DNA of 64,000 bases from Streptomyces sp. NRRL S-337 (GTDB taxonomy: Bacteria > Actinomycetota > Actinomycetes > Streptomycetales > Streptomycetaceae): the NCBI RefSeq assembly GCF_000720175.1, contig NZ_JOIX01000014.1, positions 1-64,000 of the forward strand, given 5' to 3'. Position 1 is the stretch's first letter. Every line of letters starts with the position of its first letter. Shown here one piece after another: positions 33,779-43,372 of this stretch. The notes beneath the pieces were generated by a model, which saw only the letters and a list, made by a program, of their open reading frames with translations, was not told the origin of the DNA and searched no databases. The translations under genes were made by a program, and so were the position numbers.

Positions 33779-36700
33779 ATGGGTGAGGGTGGGAAAGGGA
33801 ACGGGAACGGATCAGCCGGGCGCCGGGCAAGCGCGGGGCCGGCGGCCGGCCCGGGTGTCGATGAGCGCGTCCTCGGGGCGGGCACGGGGTTGCGCTTCGT
33901 CTTGCTGATGGTGCTGTTCGTGACCAGCAGTGCCACCGTGACGGACAAGGTCGTGGAGTCGATCGCCGATCCCCGCAACATCCGGGTCGGGTGTGCGCTC
34001 GCGGCCGGAGCCGATCCGGACAGCGACTACCTGGGCATCGCGCTGACCACGGTGCGCGCCGGGGACGCGTACCAGACCTGTCTGGACCGCTTCGTTCCGT
34101 CTGCCGCGGGATGGGTTCCGGTCGTCGTGCTCGGCGTGCTCCTCGCCGCGGCGGGCGGGCTCTACTGGATGCTGCCGCGCTGGAAGGGCCGCCGCGGGCG
34201 GGTCGTTCCGGTGGAAGGGCGCCCCCTCGACGTCCCCGATGAGGGGCCGGGCGACGGACGGGCCGACGGCCGGGGCGAATTGCGTGCGGTGCTGGACGAG
34301 TTGGTCGAGGTGGCCGGGCTGTCCGGTCGTCCGCCGCGGTTCGTGATCGCGCCGGCGGAGGTCACGGCGAGTGCGGTGGTGTTCGGGCGGCTGCGGCGCT
34401 ATGCGGTCTGTCTGCACGGCGGGCTGGTGGCGCGCAGACGGCAGGATCCGGCGGGCTTCCGTGCGGTGGTCCTGCATGAGCTCGCGCACATCCGTAACCG
34501 GGATGTCGACGTCACCTACGCCACGGTCGCCCTCTGGCGCGTGTTCCTGGTCGCGGTGCTGCCGGCGTACCTGGTCTGGATCGCGCTGGACCTCAGGTCG
34601 TCCACGGCGTCGGCGGTCCTCGGGCCTGCGGAGCGGCTCGGGATGGCGCATGAACTGGTGCTGTCGGCCGCGATGATCGCGTTCGTCCATCTCGCCCGTG
34701 CGGATGTCCTACGGACCCGTGAGACCTATGCGGATCTGGACGCACTTGCCTGGGGCGCCGATGCCGGGGCGTGGCGAGGCCCGGGGTCCGCCCGAGCTTC
34801 CGGTGCCCGCCGGCTCTGGGGCGCGTTCGTCGCGTTGTGGCGGACGCATCCCACGTGGGACCGGCGGGTGGCGTCGCTCAGCGATCCACGGGAACTGTTC
34901 GCGCCCCACGCCGGCACCCTTTTCGTGGCCGGCGCCACGTCGACGATCGTCGGCGACCAGATGGCGGACCTGTTGCCGGGCGTGCGGCAGGGATGGGCGC
35001 TCGGGCCGCTGACGGCCCTGCTCGCGGGCCTGATCGCGGCGATTCCGGGCGTGGCGTTGTGGCGCGGTGTGGCGCGTGCGGTGCTGACCGGCGGCCGGGT
35101 GCCGTCGGGGCTGCGCGCGGGATGGTGGCTCGGGGTGGGGCTCGTCGTCGGCGAGTTGCTGATGAGCACGACGTCCGGGAGTACGCGGTGGCTGCCCCGG
35201 CATCCGGAGGCGTTCGCCCTGCTCATCGTGATGAGCGTGGGCATCCTGTGCTGGACGGCGCAGTACGCGGAGCTGTCGGTGCGGTCGTGGCGGGGCCGCA
35301 CCCTGCGTCCGGCGATGCTGCTCGGGCTGGCGGCGACCTGGGCGGTGTTCGCCCTGTGGTACGCCTGGTGGCAGTCCGAGGGCCATGTGCTGACGATGGG
35401 GTGGGCGTACTCCGGGACCGGTATCCGCGAAGCGCTGGAGCACGATCTGCCGGGCACGGTGCCCGGGCACGAGGGCGCGCTGTCGGCGATCGCGATGGCT
35501 CTGCCGGTACTGCTGCCGATCGGTACGGACCCGATGATGCTGTGGGCCGCTGCGCTGCTGTGGCTGCTGCCGCTGCTCGGCTGGCTACGGCGGAGGAGCA
35601 GTCAGGCGGCGACGCCGCGCTGGGTGCGCAGTGCGCTGCGCGGGGCGTCCGGGCCGGACCAGGGGCCCGCGGTGCTGCTTCCGCCGCTGCGACGGCCCCT
35701 GTACGCCGCCGGTACCGGCGCGCTGGTGTGCTGGGCCGGCATCGTCGCGGTCATGGCCTCGATGCACACCTGGCAGCCGCCGGTCGACCGGCGGTACGGC
35801 ACCTATCTGCTGGTCTTCCTGGCGTCCGTGCTGATCGTGCTGGTCTGCGGTACGGCCGTCACAGCCGCGCTGACCGCCGCGACCACCGCCCGTTTTCCGC
35901 TGCTCCTCGCTCTCGTGGCGGCCGGGACCACGGCGCTGTCCGGGCTGGCCGGCCTGTTCCTGCTCGGGTCCTTCGACGGCTGCCTCGGCCCGCTCAACAC
36001 GCTGAGCTCCACGTGTCGTTGGCTGCCCGGCGGGATCTGGTCGGCCACCGAGATCCTGCTGCCCCTGGTGCTGGGGCTCGGGCTCTTCGTCTCCGCCGCG
36101 GCCGCTCTGCTGGGCATGGGGGCGCGGCGGGTCGGGCGGTGGGCGCTGCGTCGGGACGGTCGAACTGCCCGTGGCCCGCTGGTAGTTGGGCAGAAGGTGC
36201 GGCGAACGCCGAGACGACCCGGGCCCCGGCGGGAGCGGGTGGTCGCGCGACGGGTGTGGGTCGGCGTGATCTGCGGAGCCGTCCTTGCGCTCAACGCGAC
36301 GGTGAGCCTGCCCCGCGGCGACGGCGGACGGCCCGCCCGGGCCTCGCTCACCAAGGAGCAGCTGGTGCCCCGTGAGGCGATCCCGGCCGCCTCGCCCCAG
36401 GTCCTCGGTCTGCAGACGGACGCCTGGCTCCGGCTCGGCGGAAGGAAGCTCACGGGGCGCTTCGGCGCCGAGGTCCTGGGGATCGTCACGGCGCTGCAGG
36501 ACAAGTCGGCGCTCACCGACCGCGGTTTCGCCGCCCGCCGGATCCGTCCGCACTGCATCGCCGTCGAGCGGGTCGCGACGGAGGCCGGCCGCTACCTTCC
36601 GCTGCCGGACCCAGGGGCGCAACAGCGGTGGGCGCGGCTCCAGCGACGGGGCGCGCAGGCGGGCGCCGACTGCCGGCGGGCGATCGCCGAGGGCAGGTTC

Positions 36701-36874
36701 CCGGTGTTCACGAAGGCCATGCGGGACTTCCTGCACATCACCGAGGCCGCCACGGAACTGCTCGGCCTCATCGCGGCGCAAGCCGCCCCCGGGGGGCCAC
36801 CGGCAGCCGGCGGGCCGGCTCAGCCCTCCAGCGGCACCCCGAACCGTACGGCGGGAGCGGCCGGAGCCCCGTAG
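33779..36874 (+). CDS. Large polytopic M48-type zinc metalloprotease
   Basis: This 1031-aa membrane protein has a first helix at about 38-55 and a second near 115-132. A cytoplasmic-type catalytic segment follows, with HELAH (His233, Glu234, His237) and the third zinc ligand region RETYADLDALAWG (Glu315), the M48 pattern also found in HtpX and Oma1. More than ten further helices span about 250-850, far beyond the usual 300-500 aa. The last 170 residues form a soluble domain without a known motif. ATG 33779. The 3' end overlaps the convergent FG-GAP gene by 55 nt. Likely a membrane-quality or signalling protease. Confidence 0.85.
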   Translation: MGEGGKGNGNGSAGRRASAGPAAGPGVDERVLGAGTGLRFVLLMVLFVTSSATVTDKVVESIADPRNIRVGCALAAGADPDSDYLGIALTTVRAGDAYQTCLDRFVPSAAGWVPVVVLGVLLAAAGGLYWMLPRWKGRRGRVVPVEGRPLDVPDEGPGDGRADGRGELRAVLDELVEVAGLSGRPPRFVIAPAEVTASAVVFGRLRRYAVCLHGGLVARRRQDPAGFRAVVLHELAHIRNRDVDVTYATVALWRVFLVAVLPAYLVWIALDLRSSTASAVLGPAERLGMAHELVLSAAMIAFVHLARADVLRTRETYADLDALAWGADAGAWRGPGSARASGARRLWGAFVALWRTHPTWDRRVASLSDPRELFAPHAGTLFVAGATSTIVGDQMADLLPGVRQGWALGPLTALLAGLIAAIPGVALWRGVARAVLTGGRVPSGLRAGWWLGVGLVVGELLMSTTSGSTRWLPRHPEAFALLIVMSVGILCWTAQYAELSVRSWRGRTLRPAMLLGLAATWAVFALWYAWWQSEGHVLTMGWAYSGTGIREALEHDLPGTVPGHEGALSAIAMALPVLLPIGTDPMMLWAAALLWLLPLLGWLRRRSSQAATPRWVRSALRGASGPDQGPAVLLPPLRRPLYAAGTGALVCWAGIVAVMASMHTWQPPVDRRYGTYLLVFLASVLIVLVCGTAVTAALTAATTARFPLLLALVAAGTTALSGLAGLFLLGSFDGCLGPLNTLSSTCRWLPGGIWSATEILLPLVLGLGLFVSAAAALLGMGARRVGRWALRRDGRTARGPLVVGQKVRRTPRRPGPRRERVVARRVWVGVICGAVLALNATVSLPRGDGGRPARASLTKEQLVPREAIPAASPQVLGLQTDAWLRLGGRKLTGRFGAEVLGIVTALQDKSALTDRGFAARRIRPHCIAVERVATEAGRYLPLPDPGAQQRWARLQRRGAQAGADCRRAIAEGRFPVFTKAMRDFLHITEAATELLGLIAAQAAPGGPPAAGGPAQPSSGTPNRTAGAAGAP

Positions 36875-38307
36875 TACGCCGAGCCGGTGCCGGTCGGGCC
36901 GGCCGGGCTGCCGGGCAGGCGCCAGACCATGCCGGTGCCGTTCTCGCCGTCGGCGGTCACGGCGAGGTCCGCGCGGGTGTCCTGGTCGGTATCGGTGAGC
37001 AGCAGGGCCGCGCCGAAGCGGTCACCGGACTCGGCGGCGCCGGGCACTCCCGGGCTGTCCTGGGTGTACATCTGCGCCCCGGCCGTCGTGAGTCCGCCGG
37101 ATGAGCCGCGCAGTACGGTCACCGCGCCGGCCGACTTCACTGCCGCCGTGCCCGAGCCGAGCATCTCCCCCGGGGCACCGATCGCGAGGTCACCGATGTG
37201 GTCGCCGTCCACGTCACCGATGGCGAGCGCCCCGCCGAAGGCGTCCTCGGGCTCGGACGTGCCGGGGACGCCCTCGGTGTCCTGGTCGACGGAGAGCGTC
37301 GGGCGTCCGGTGCCGGGACCGGCTGCCGCCCCGTACACGACGGTCGCCCGGCCGCCCACACCGCCGCTGCCCCCGCCCCGGCTGCCGAGGGCGAGATCCG
37401 CCCGTCCGTCGCCGTCGAGGTCGCCCGCGGTGAAGGCCTTGCGCCCGGCGAGGTGGGCGCCGTCCGGCAGGCCGGGCACCACCTTTCCGGCTGCCAGCCC
37501 GTCCGGCGCCCCGGCGAACCACCAGATGCCGGAGGAGGTGTCCGCGTCGTTCTCGGGCTGGGGGTTCGCCTCGGCGAGCAGATCGGCGCGGCCGTCGCCG
37601 TTCATGTCGGCGGCCCGTACGGCGTCGATCCACTCGCTCCCCTCGGGGAGCCGGTGCACGGTGACGCCGCTGTGCGCACCGGTGCGGGTGAACGGGCCCT
37701 TGAGCAGCCGCACTCCGCCCTCGTGGCCGACGGCCAGGTCCGGGTGGCCGTCACCGGTGAAGTCCGCGGCGGCGAGGGTCGCGCCGATCGCGCTGTACGG
37801 GCCCTCGGGGTCCGACGCGCCGGTCGGCAGGGGCGTACCGCCGGACAGGCCGGACGGACCGCCCCACAGGATCGACACCGAACCGGCCTCCCAGGGGCTG
37901 GCGCCGACCACTTCGTGCGGGATGCCGACCGCGAGGTCGCTGAAGCCGTCGCCGTCGAAGTCCGCCGCGGCCAGGGCCCGGCCGAAGCCGTCCCCGTCCT
38001 CGTTGTGACCCGGTACGCCCGGCGAATCCTGGTCGAGGACGGCTCGTGCGGAGCCGAGGCCGCCGGCCGCGCCGTAGAGCACGGTGATCCGGCCCGCCCC
38101 GCCGTCCGAGGTGGCCACCACGTCGCCGTGGCCGTCACCGTTGAAGTCACCGCGCAGCCCGGGCGTGGCGGCGGCGGCCGGGCCGGCGTCCAGGGAAACC
38201 AGGCCTGCCGCGAGCAGTACCGAGCAAGCCGCCGAGGCGAGCGTGGACCTCCTGCGTCCGGCGGGACGGGCGGTGTGGGCCGGACTCGTGGTGTTCCCGG
38301 TGGTCAC
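36820..38307 (-). CDS. Secreted FG-GAP/VCBS repeat (integrin alpha-like) protein
   Basis: The 495-aa protein has a signal peptide (RRRSTLASAACSVLLAAGLV, cleavage after AAA near residue 48) and seven beta-propeller blades. Each carries a calcium-binding DxDxDG or DxNGDG loop: DFNGDGHGD, DFDGDGFSD, DFTGDGHPD, DMNGDGRAD, DLDGDGRAD, DVDGDHIGD and DTDQDTRAD. The GTG at 38307 is preferred because GGAGGGAGGGGAAG precedes it; ATG 38367 would add 20 residues. The function is unknown, probably extracellular binding or adhesion. It overlaps the M48 gene tail-to-tail. Confidence 0.87.
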   Translation of the reverse strand: MTTGNTTSPAHTARPAGRRRSTLASAACSVLLAAGLVSLDAGPAAAATPGLRGDFNGDGHGDVVATSDGGAGRITVLYGAAGGLGSARAVLDQDSPGVPGHNEDGDGFGRALAAADFDGDGFSDLAVGIPHEVVGASPWEAGSVSILWGGPSGLSGGTPLPTGASDPEGPYSAIGATLAAADFTGDGHPDLAVGHEGGVRLLKGPFTRTGAHSGVTVHRLPEGSEWIDAVRAADMNGDGRADLLAEANPQPENDADTSSGIWWFAGAPDGLAAGKVVPGLPDGAHLAGRKAFTAGDLDGDGRADLALGSRGGGSGGVGGRATVVYGAAAGPGTGRPTLSVDQDTEGVPGTSEPEDAFGGALAIGDVDGDHIGDLAIGAPGEMLGSGTAAVKSAGAVTVLRGSSGGLTTAGAQMYTQDSPGVPGAAESGDRFGAALLLTDTDQDTRADLAVTADGENGTGMVWRLPGSPAGPTGTGSAYYGAPAAPAVRFGVPLEG

Positions 38308-38567
38308 CGCCGGCTTCCCCTCCCTCCACGTCCTTGTCGGTCCACCGGTGTGCTGCACGCTGGGCATGGCAGGTCCGTTCTCTGCGCCGGGAGCCCGTGG
38401 TCAGGCGGGTTCCCGGGGTGTCTTTGCCCAGGGAGACAGTTCAGCCCCCGGAGGGGTTGTGGCGAACCGGCGAACCCGGAACCGGACCGACGGCGGCGGC
38501 CGGGCGTCATAAAGTGTGAGTTTCGCGGCCGCGGTTGCCATCGGGCCGCGCTGTCGTTGAGAACGGC

Positions 38568-38807
38568 ATGACCAAAATGAACCGTACGTTCGCCGCCCTG
38601 CTGCTGGCTGCCGGGGCCTCGGCCGCCGTCCATCCTGCCGCGAACGCCTCGCAGACGGACCGTCCGCTGCTGTTCAGCGTGGACGACGAATTGGCCAAGC
38701 TGAATCAGCTGGGACCCCATGGGAAAGTGGCCCGGGCGGCGACCTCCCTCACGTCGGTGTTCCAGCTGCTCACCCCGGTCAGCCGGGTGCTGAACAAGGG
38801 GCAGTAG
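38568..38807 (+). CDS. Small secreted hypothetical protein
   Basis: This 79-aa protein has a signal peptide (NRTFAALLLAAGASAAVHPAANA, cleavage after ANA) and a mature peptide of about 50 residues without Cys, with a LAKLNQLGPHGKVARAATSL helix. ATG 38568 or the in-frame ATG at 38577 can start it. The appearance is that of many short secreted Streptomyces proteins, some of which accumulate on aerial hyphae, but no family is recognised. Confidence 0.65.
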   Translation: MTKMNRTFAALLLAAGASAAVHPAANASQTDRPLLFSVDDELAKLNQLGPHGKVARAATSLTSVFQLLTPVSRVLNKGQ

Positions 38808-38831
38808 TGGGCACGGTCCCCTCGTGCGAGG

Positions 38832-39122
38832 TCAGACGACGTGATCGGCGACGGAATAGATGAGGTAGGCCGAATACGCGATGAGCACCAGGCCCCAGAA
38901 ATAGGCACTGGGCTGTTCGTTCCGGATGTTCCACATCTTCTTCAGGCAGCCGACCGTGGCCAGAATGCCCAGAATTCCGACGGCCGCGGAAATCCAGAAG
39001 ATGACCGGGCGGTCGGCGGCGAAGCCGGTACCGATGTTCGCCACGATGAACAGCAGCACGGGCCAGGTGTGGTTCAACGGCGATTCGTCGGTTCCGGAAG
39101 CCTGCTGTGTTTCGTGCGCCAT
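38832..39122 (-). CDS. Small three-helix membrane protein
   Basis: The 96-aa product has a polar N-terminus (1-16) and three hydrophobic helices at about 18-34 (WPVLLFIVANIGTGFAA), 38-57 (PVIFWISAAVGILGILATVG) and 72-90 (YFWGLVLIAYSAYLIYS), with the basic loop KKMWNIRNEQ between the second and third. ATG 39122 follows GAGGAGC. It is convergent with the small secreted gene. No family assignment. Confidence 0.7.
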   Translation of the reverse strand: MAHETQQASGTDESPLNHTWPVLLFIVANIGTGFAADRPVIFWISAAVGILGILATVGCLKKMWNIRNEQPSAYFWGLVLIAYSAYLIYSVADHVV

Positions 39123-39343
39123 GGTTGCTCCTCGGTTACGTGGACGGGCGGGCGGTGCCGGCGTCCCGGGATCGGCGGCGAGTCCGGGAAAGGTCCGCCG
39201 AGGGTGCGTCCGGCGACCCGTGGCCTTCCGGTAACTCGCCGCTGTGGAACGGGAATTGGTGGATATACGGCGTGCGCCCCGGGTCGCCGGAGCGTACCAG
39301 GGGCGCACGTCGTTCAGCCTGGGATTCCGCTAGCGGCGGGGAT

Positions 39344-39808
39344 TCACAGGATGATGTCGATCAGCCACTCGATGGCGACCTTCGTGGAGATGATGCCGCC
39401 CAGCGTCAGCGTCTTGCGGATCCACTTCGGAAGCCTGTTCCACTGCTTGGTGAAGTAGCCCTTGCCCTTCTTCGCCCAAGAGATGAGCTTCTTCTGCCAG
39501 CTCTTCGGCAGGCGCTTGAAGGCGGCCTTCAGGGCCTTCTTCCGCAGCTTGTCGATGATGCCGTGCGGCTTGACCTGGCTCGCGCCGGTCTGCGCGGCGG
39601 TGCTGGCGCCACCGGTCTTCGCCGCGGCGTCCGCGAGCTGCTGCGACAGGTTCGCCGGCAGGACGGTGCGGGCCTGCTCGACGGTGAGGGTCTGCACGGC
39701 GGCGGTGCGGGCCGGGGCCTCGGTGGCGGCGGAGGCGGCCGGCGCGGCGACGCCGAGGGCCACGGCGGCGGTCAGGGCTGCTGCGGTTATTCGCATCTTG
39801 TTGCGCAT
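39344..39808 (-). CDS. Secreted cationic amphipathic protein
   Basis: This 154-aa protein has a signal peptide (KMRITAAALTAAVALGVAAPAASA) followed by an Ala/Thr/Gln-rich linker (28-80). A strongly basic, helical C-terminal part runs from about 83 to 135 with many Lys/Arg and regularly spaced Trp (KLRKKALKAAFKRLPKSWQK, then KGKGYFTKQWNRLPKWIRKT). The end is a hydrophobic helix (IISTKVAIEWLIDIIL). There are no Cys. ATG 39808 follows GAGGAG. The C-terminal half resembles a membrane-active antimicrobial peptide held behind a pro-region. No family name is known to me. Confidence 0.75.
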   Translation of the reverse strand: MRNKMRITAAALTAAVALGVAAPAASAATEAPARTAAVQTLTVEQARTVLPANLSQQLADAAAKTGGASTAAQTGASQVKPHGIIDKLRKKALKAAFKRLPKSWQKKLISWAKKGKGYFTKQWNRLPKWIRKTLTLGGIISTKVAIEWLIDIIL

Positions 39809-40171
39809 GAAGACTCCTCAAATCAACTGTGCGGTACGGCCGTACCCGCAGGGGGTCCGGAAGCGGCCTTACCTGGACCGGAAGTTCCGATCGGCTGGTG
39901 AAGAGTTTTCCGAGTGCGCGGTCTTCTGGGTATTGAATCTTTGGGCAGTTGAACGGGTGGGCAATGCCCTTCGGGACAATGTCTCGCCGCGGGAATTCAC
40001 CCGGCATCGGGCGGCATTCGGCGCCGTACCGTAATAATCCGCCGGACGGGGCAATTCGCCCGTTTCTTCGTCTTCCGGAGCGGGCGCGCCGACCGGCCGC
40101 TGCCCCCGGAAAGCCGTCATGGGATGCTGAGTCATCCCTGCTCAGGACGAGAATCGGGAGTGTAGGGCGGC

Positions 40172-42442
40172 GTGATGTCAGCGATACGACGGGCTGTGAC
40201 CGGTACCTGGGACCGCTTCGCGGCCTCCGATCCCGGGCTGCTGCGGTTGATGGCGGGGCTGCGGACGGTGGGGGCGATCCTGGTCACGCTCGTCGTCCTG
40301 GCGCTGCTCCACACCGGCGTCACCCTGATGGTCGCGGGCGCGATGACGGCGATGGTCGCGACCTTCGCGATCCGGGAGAAGGAGGTCCGCGGCCAGGCGA
40401 TCACGCTGGCGCTGGGCCTGCCCGTCGCGCTCGCCGCGATGACCCTCGGAGCGCTGCTGCACGCCAATGTCGTCGCCGGCGATCTGTCCTTCCTGGCGCT
40501 GATCTTCGGTGCCGTCTACTCCCGCCGGTTCGGTGACCGTGGCACGGCGCTCGGACTGATCGGGTTCCAGGTCTACTTCGTGTCGCTGTTCGTGCGGGCC
40601 ACCGTGCCGGCGCTGCCCCAGCTGGCGCTGACCCTGGCCGTCGCCTTCGCGTGCAGCGCGGTCGTACGGTTCACCGTCGTCCCGGAGACCCCGCAGCGCA
40701 CCCTCGCCCGGCTGCGCGCCGCCTTCCGGGCGCGGCTGGCGCAGCTGGTGGCCACGCACCTCGCCCTCATGGACGCGGAGCCCGGGCAGTTGGACGACGT
40801 CCTCGACGATCTGCGCCGGGACACCGCGCGGCTGCACGAGGCGGCGCTGATGATCCAGGGCCGCCTGGAGGAGGGCACCCCGGACGAGGCCACGGCCGGG
40901 CTGCTGCAGCGCCGGGTCGCGGATGCCGAGATCGCCGCCGAGCGGCTGGGGATGCTGCTGCTCAACGCCCGCAGCGCCGAACGCGCGGACACCCTCACCC
41001 TGCACCTCCCGCACGCCGCACTGCCCACCACCACGAGCGTGCTGGAGACCGGTGGCGATGTGCACACCAGGCTGCGCCGGGATCTGGAGGCGCTGAACCT
41101 GCTGGTGGCGCGGCGGGCGCCGGACGACCGCGGTACGGCGCTGGCGCACGTACGCAACCGGTTGCTCGGCTACCGCGACGAGGACAAGCTGCCGCCGGCC
41201 TCGCCGGCCGTCCAGGACGCCTTCCGCGGTATCGGTGAGGCCGCGCGCGCCGTGCTGGGTCTGCGGCTGGCGCTGGACGGGCCGCAGGACGAGTCCGACG
41301 ACTCGCCGGCCACCACGCGGTCCCGGGAGGAGTTCGACGCCGAGGACCTCGCGATCGTGGCCGGGGCGGGCGAGGACGGCGACGAGCCCGAGGACGACCG
41401 CACCGGGCTGGAGCGGCCCACCACCCGGGCGGCCTTCCAGGTCGCGGTGGGCTCGGCGCTGGCCATCGTCGGCGGGGAGTTCCTGTCCAGCCAGCGCTGG
41501 TACTGGGCGGTGCTCACCTGCTGGGTGGTCTTCCTCAACACCTCGTCGACGGGCGAGATCCTGGTGAAGGGCTACCGCCGGCTGGTGGGCACGGTGTTCG
41601 GGGTGGTCGCCGGTGTCGGGCTGGCCGGACTGGTCGGCAACCACACGTGGACCGCGTTCGCCCTGGTGCTGGTGTGCATCTTCGGCATGTTCTTCACCGC
41701 GCCGCTGTCGTACGCGCTGATGTCGTTCTTCGTCACGGCGATGCTCGGGCTGCTCTACACCCTCCTCGACACCTACAGCCTGTCCGTGCTGGTGCTGCGC
41801 ATCGAGGAGACGGCGCTGGGCGCGGCCTGCGGGATCATCGCCGCGATGCTGGTGCTGCCGGTCCACACCGACCGGCGGACGGACGAGCACCTGGACACGG
41901 TGCTGGTGCGGCTGCGGGAGGTGGTGGCCGCGGCGGTCGAGCAGCTGAGCGGCGGGCCCGCCGTCGACCTGCTGGGCCTGGCCCGTGATCTGGACACGGC
42001 GCTGGACGAACTGCGGGCCTCCACCCGGCCGTTGACGCATCCGATCACGCCGTTGAGGGTGCGGCGGCAGACCGCGCAGTATCTGGTGGCGCTGCTGGAG
42101 ACCTGCGCCTATCACGCCCGGTCGCTGGCGGCGACGGCCGAACTCGTGCCGTACAGCAGGACGATCGCGGCCGATCCGCGGCTCTCGCTCGCCGGGAAGC
42201 GCATCGCGCGGAACCTGGATCTGATCGCCGCGCGGGTGCGGGACGAGCCGGCCGAGGGCGAGGTGGAGGCCGGGGCCAGCATCGCCGCGATGCTGGAGGC
42301 GAGCGACTCCCCGGCGCTGCGGTCGGGGACCGTCACCTTCCGCGTGCTGCGCCACCTGCAGCGGCTGGACGAAAACGTGGTGGGCATCGCCCGGCCGCTG
42401 GACGTGCCGGTGGCCGGCCGGAACGCCGGCCCGCGGGCCTGA
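40172..42442 (+). CDS. FUSC-family aromatic-acid/inner-membrane transporter
   Basis: This 756-aa protein has a duplicated layout: a six-helix block (about 20-165), a long cytoplasmic alpha-helical region (170-420), a second six-helix block with WYWAVLTCWVVFLNTSSTGE and KGYRRLVGTVFGVVAGVGLAG (about 425-560), and a C-terminal helical domain. This matches FUSC proteins related to AaeB-type efflux pumps and fusaric-acid resistance. GTG 40172 is followed by an ATG one codon later; either can start. Likely exports organic or aromatic acids. Monocistronic. Confidence 0.88.
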   Translation: MMSAIRRAVTGTWDRFAASDPGLLRLMAGLRTVGAILVTLVVLALLHTGVTLMVAGAMTAMVATFAIREKEVRGQAITLALGLPVALAAMTLGALLHANVVAGDLSFLALIFGAVYSRRFGDRGTALGLIGFQVYFVSLFVRATVPALPQLALTLAVAFACSAVVRFTVVPETPQRTLARLRAAFRARLAQLVATHLALMDAEPGQLDDVLDDLRRDTARLHEAALMIQGRLEEGTPDEATAGLLQRRVADAEIAAERLGMLLLNARSAERADTLTLHLPHAALPTTTSVLETGGDVHTRLRRDLEALNLLVARRAPDDRGTALAHVRNRLLGYRDEDKLPPASPAVQDAFRGIGEAARAVLGLRLALDGPQDESDDSPATTRSREEFDAEDLAIVAGAGEDGDEPEDDRTGLERPTTRAAFQVAVGSALAIVGGEFLSSQRWYWAVLTCWVVFLNTSSTGEILVKGYRRLVGTVFGVVAGVGLAGLVGNHTWTAFALVLVCIFGMFFTAPLSYALMSFFVTAMLGLLYTLLDTYSLSVLVLRIEETALGAACGIIAAMLVLPVHTDRRTDEHLDTVLVRLREVVAAAVEQLSGGPAVDLLGLARDLDTALDELRASTRPLTHPITPLRVRRQTAQYLVALLETCAYHARSLAATAELVPYSRTIAADPRLSLAGKRIARNLDLIAARVRDEPAEGEVEAGASIAAMLEASDSPALRSGTVTFRVLRHLQRLDENVVGIARPLDVPVAGRNAGPRA

Positions 42443-42463
42443 CGCACCGGCCGGCCCGGGCGG

Positions 42464-43252
42464 TCACAGCTCGATCTGCTCCCCCGGCTTCAGCAGCCGC
42501 AGCCGGTCCTCGATGCCGGCCTGCCGGAAGGCGTCGACCAGCGTGTCGCCGCCCTGGCTGAAGTGGCCCCAGTGCTCGAAGTGCAGGGGTACGACCTGGC
42601 GGGCGCCGAGGATGCCGGCGGCCTCGGCGGCCCGGTCGCTGGGGAGGGTGAGGTACGCGTCGCCGAGCAGCGGGGTCTGCGCCCCGCCGGCGAACAGCAG
42701 CGCCACGTCGAACGGCCCGAACCGCTCGGCGATCGACCGCACCACGTCGAGTGAGGCGTTGTCGCCGCTGACATACACCGTCGGCAGGCCGGGGCCGGAC
42801 AGCACGAAGCCGGTGACCTCGCCGACCAGGTGCTCGGTGCCGTCGGGGCCGTGCTGAGCGGGGACTCCGGTGATGGTGAGGGTGCCGCCGTCCGGGCGGG
42901 GCAGGGTGATCCGTTCGCCGTCGGCCAGCGCCCGGACCGGGCCGCCGAGCCGTTCGCGCGCGGCGGCGGTGGACAGGACCAGCGGTGCCCCGGCGGTGTA
43001 CGCCCGGCCGGTGCGGTCGAGGTTGTCCGGGTGGTGGTCGTGGGAGAGCAGCACCGCGTCGACCGGGCCGATCTCCTCCGGGGTGAGCGCGGCGCCCGCC
43101 GTCTTGACCAACTTCCGCTCGCCTATGGGGTAGTCACCGGGCGGGTCGAAGGTGGGGTCGGTCAGCAGCCGCACCCCGGCGACCTCCAGGAGTGCCGTGG
43201 GACCGCCCACATACCGGACGGTGATTCCACCGGACGACGGGGATGCGCTCAT
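42464..43252 (-). CDS. MBL-fold metallo-hydrolase
   Basis: This 262-aa protein has the metallo-beta-lactamase signature LSHDHHPDNLD (HxHxDH-like), an upstream Asp in LLTDPTFDP, a downstream His in VPAQHGPDGTEHL, Asp in VYVSGDNAS and a final His in VPLHFEHWGHFS. It resembles UlaG/YtkL-type L-ascorbate lactonase-like and phosphodiesterase MBL enzymes. GAAAGG precedes the ATG. The substrate is unknown. It lies 22 nt from the convergent FUSC gene. Confidence 0.85.
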   Translation of the reverse strand: MSASPSSGGITVRYVGGPTALLEVAGVRLLTDPTFDPPGDYPIGERKLVKTAGAALTPEEIGPVDAVLLSHDHHPDNLDRTGRAYTAGAPLVLSTAAARERLGGPVRALADGERITLPRPDGGTLTITGVPAQHGPDGTEHLVGEVTGFVLSGPGLPTVYVSGDNASLDVVRSIAERFGPFDVALLFAGGAQTPLLGDAYLTLPSDRAAEAAGILGARQVVPLHFEHWGHFSQGGDTLVDAFRQAGIEDRLRLLKPGEQIEL

Positions 43253-43372
43253 GACTGCCTTTCGCTTGCAGGGGCGCCGCGGGGGCGACGGTGCGGACGG
43301 CGGGAGGCCGTCCGCATGATCCGTATCGCCGGTGTGCCGGGGCGCATTCCGGCCCGCGTCCGCGGCCAGGGC

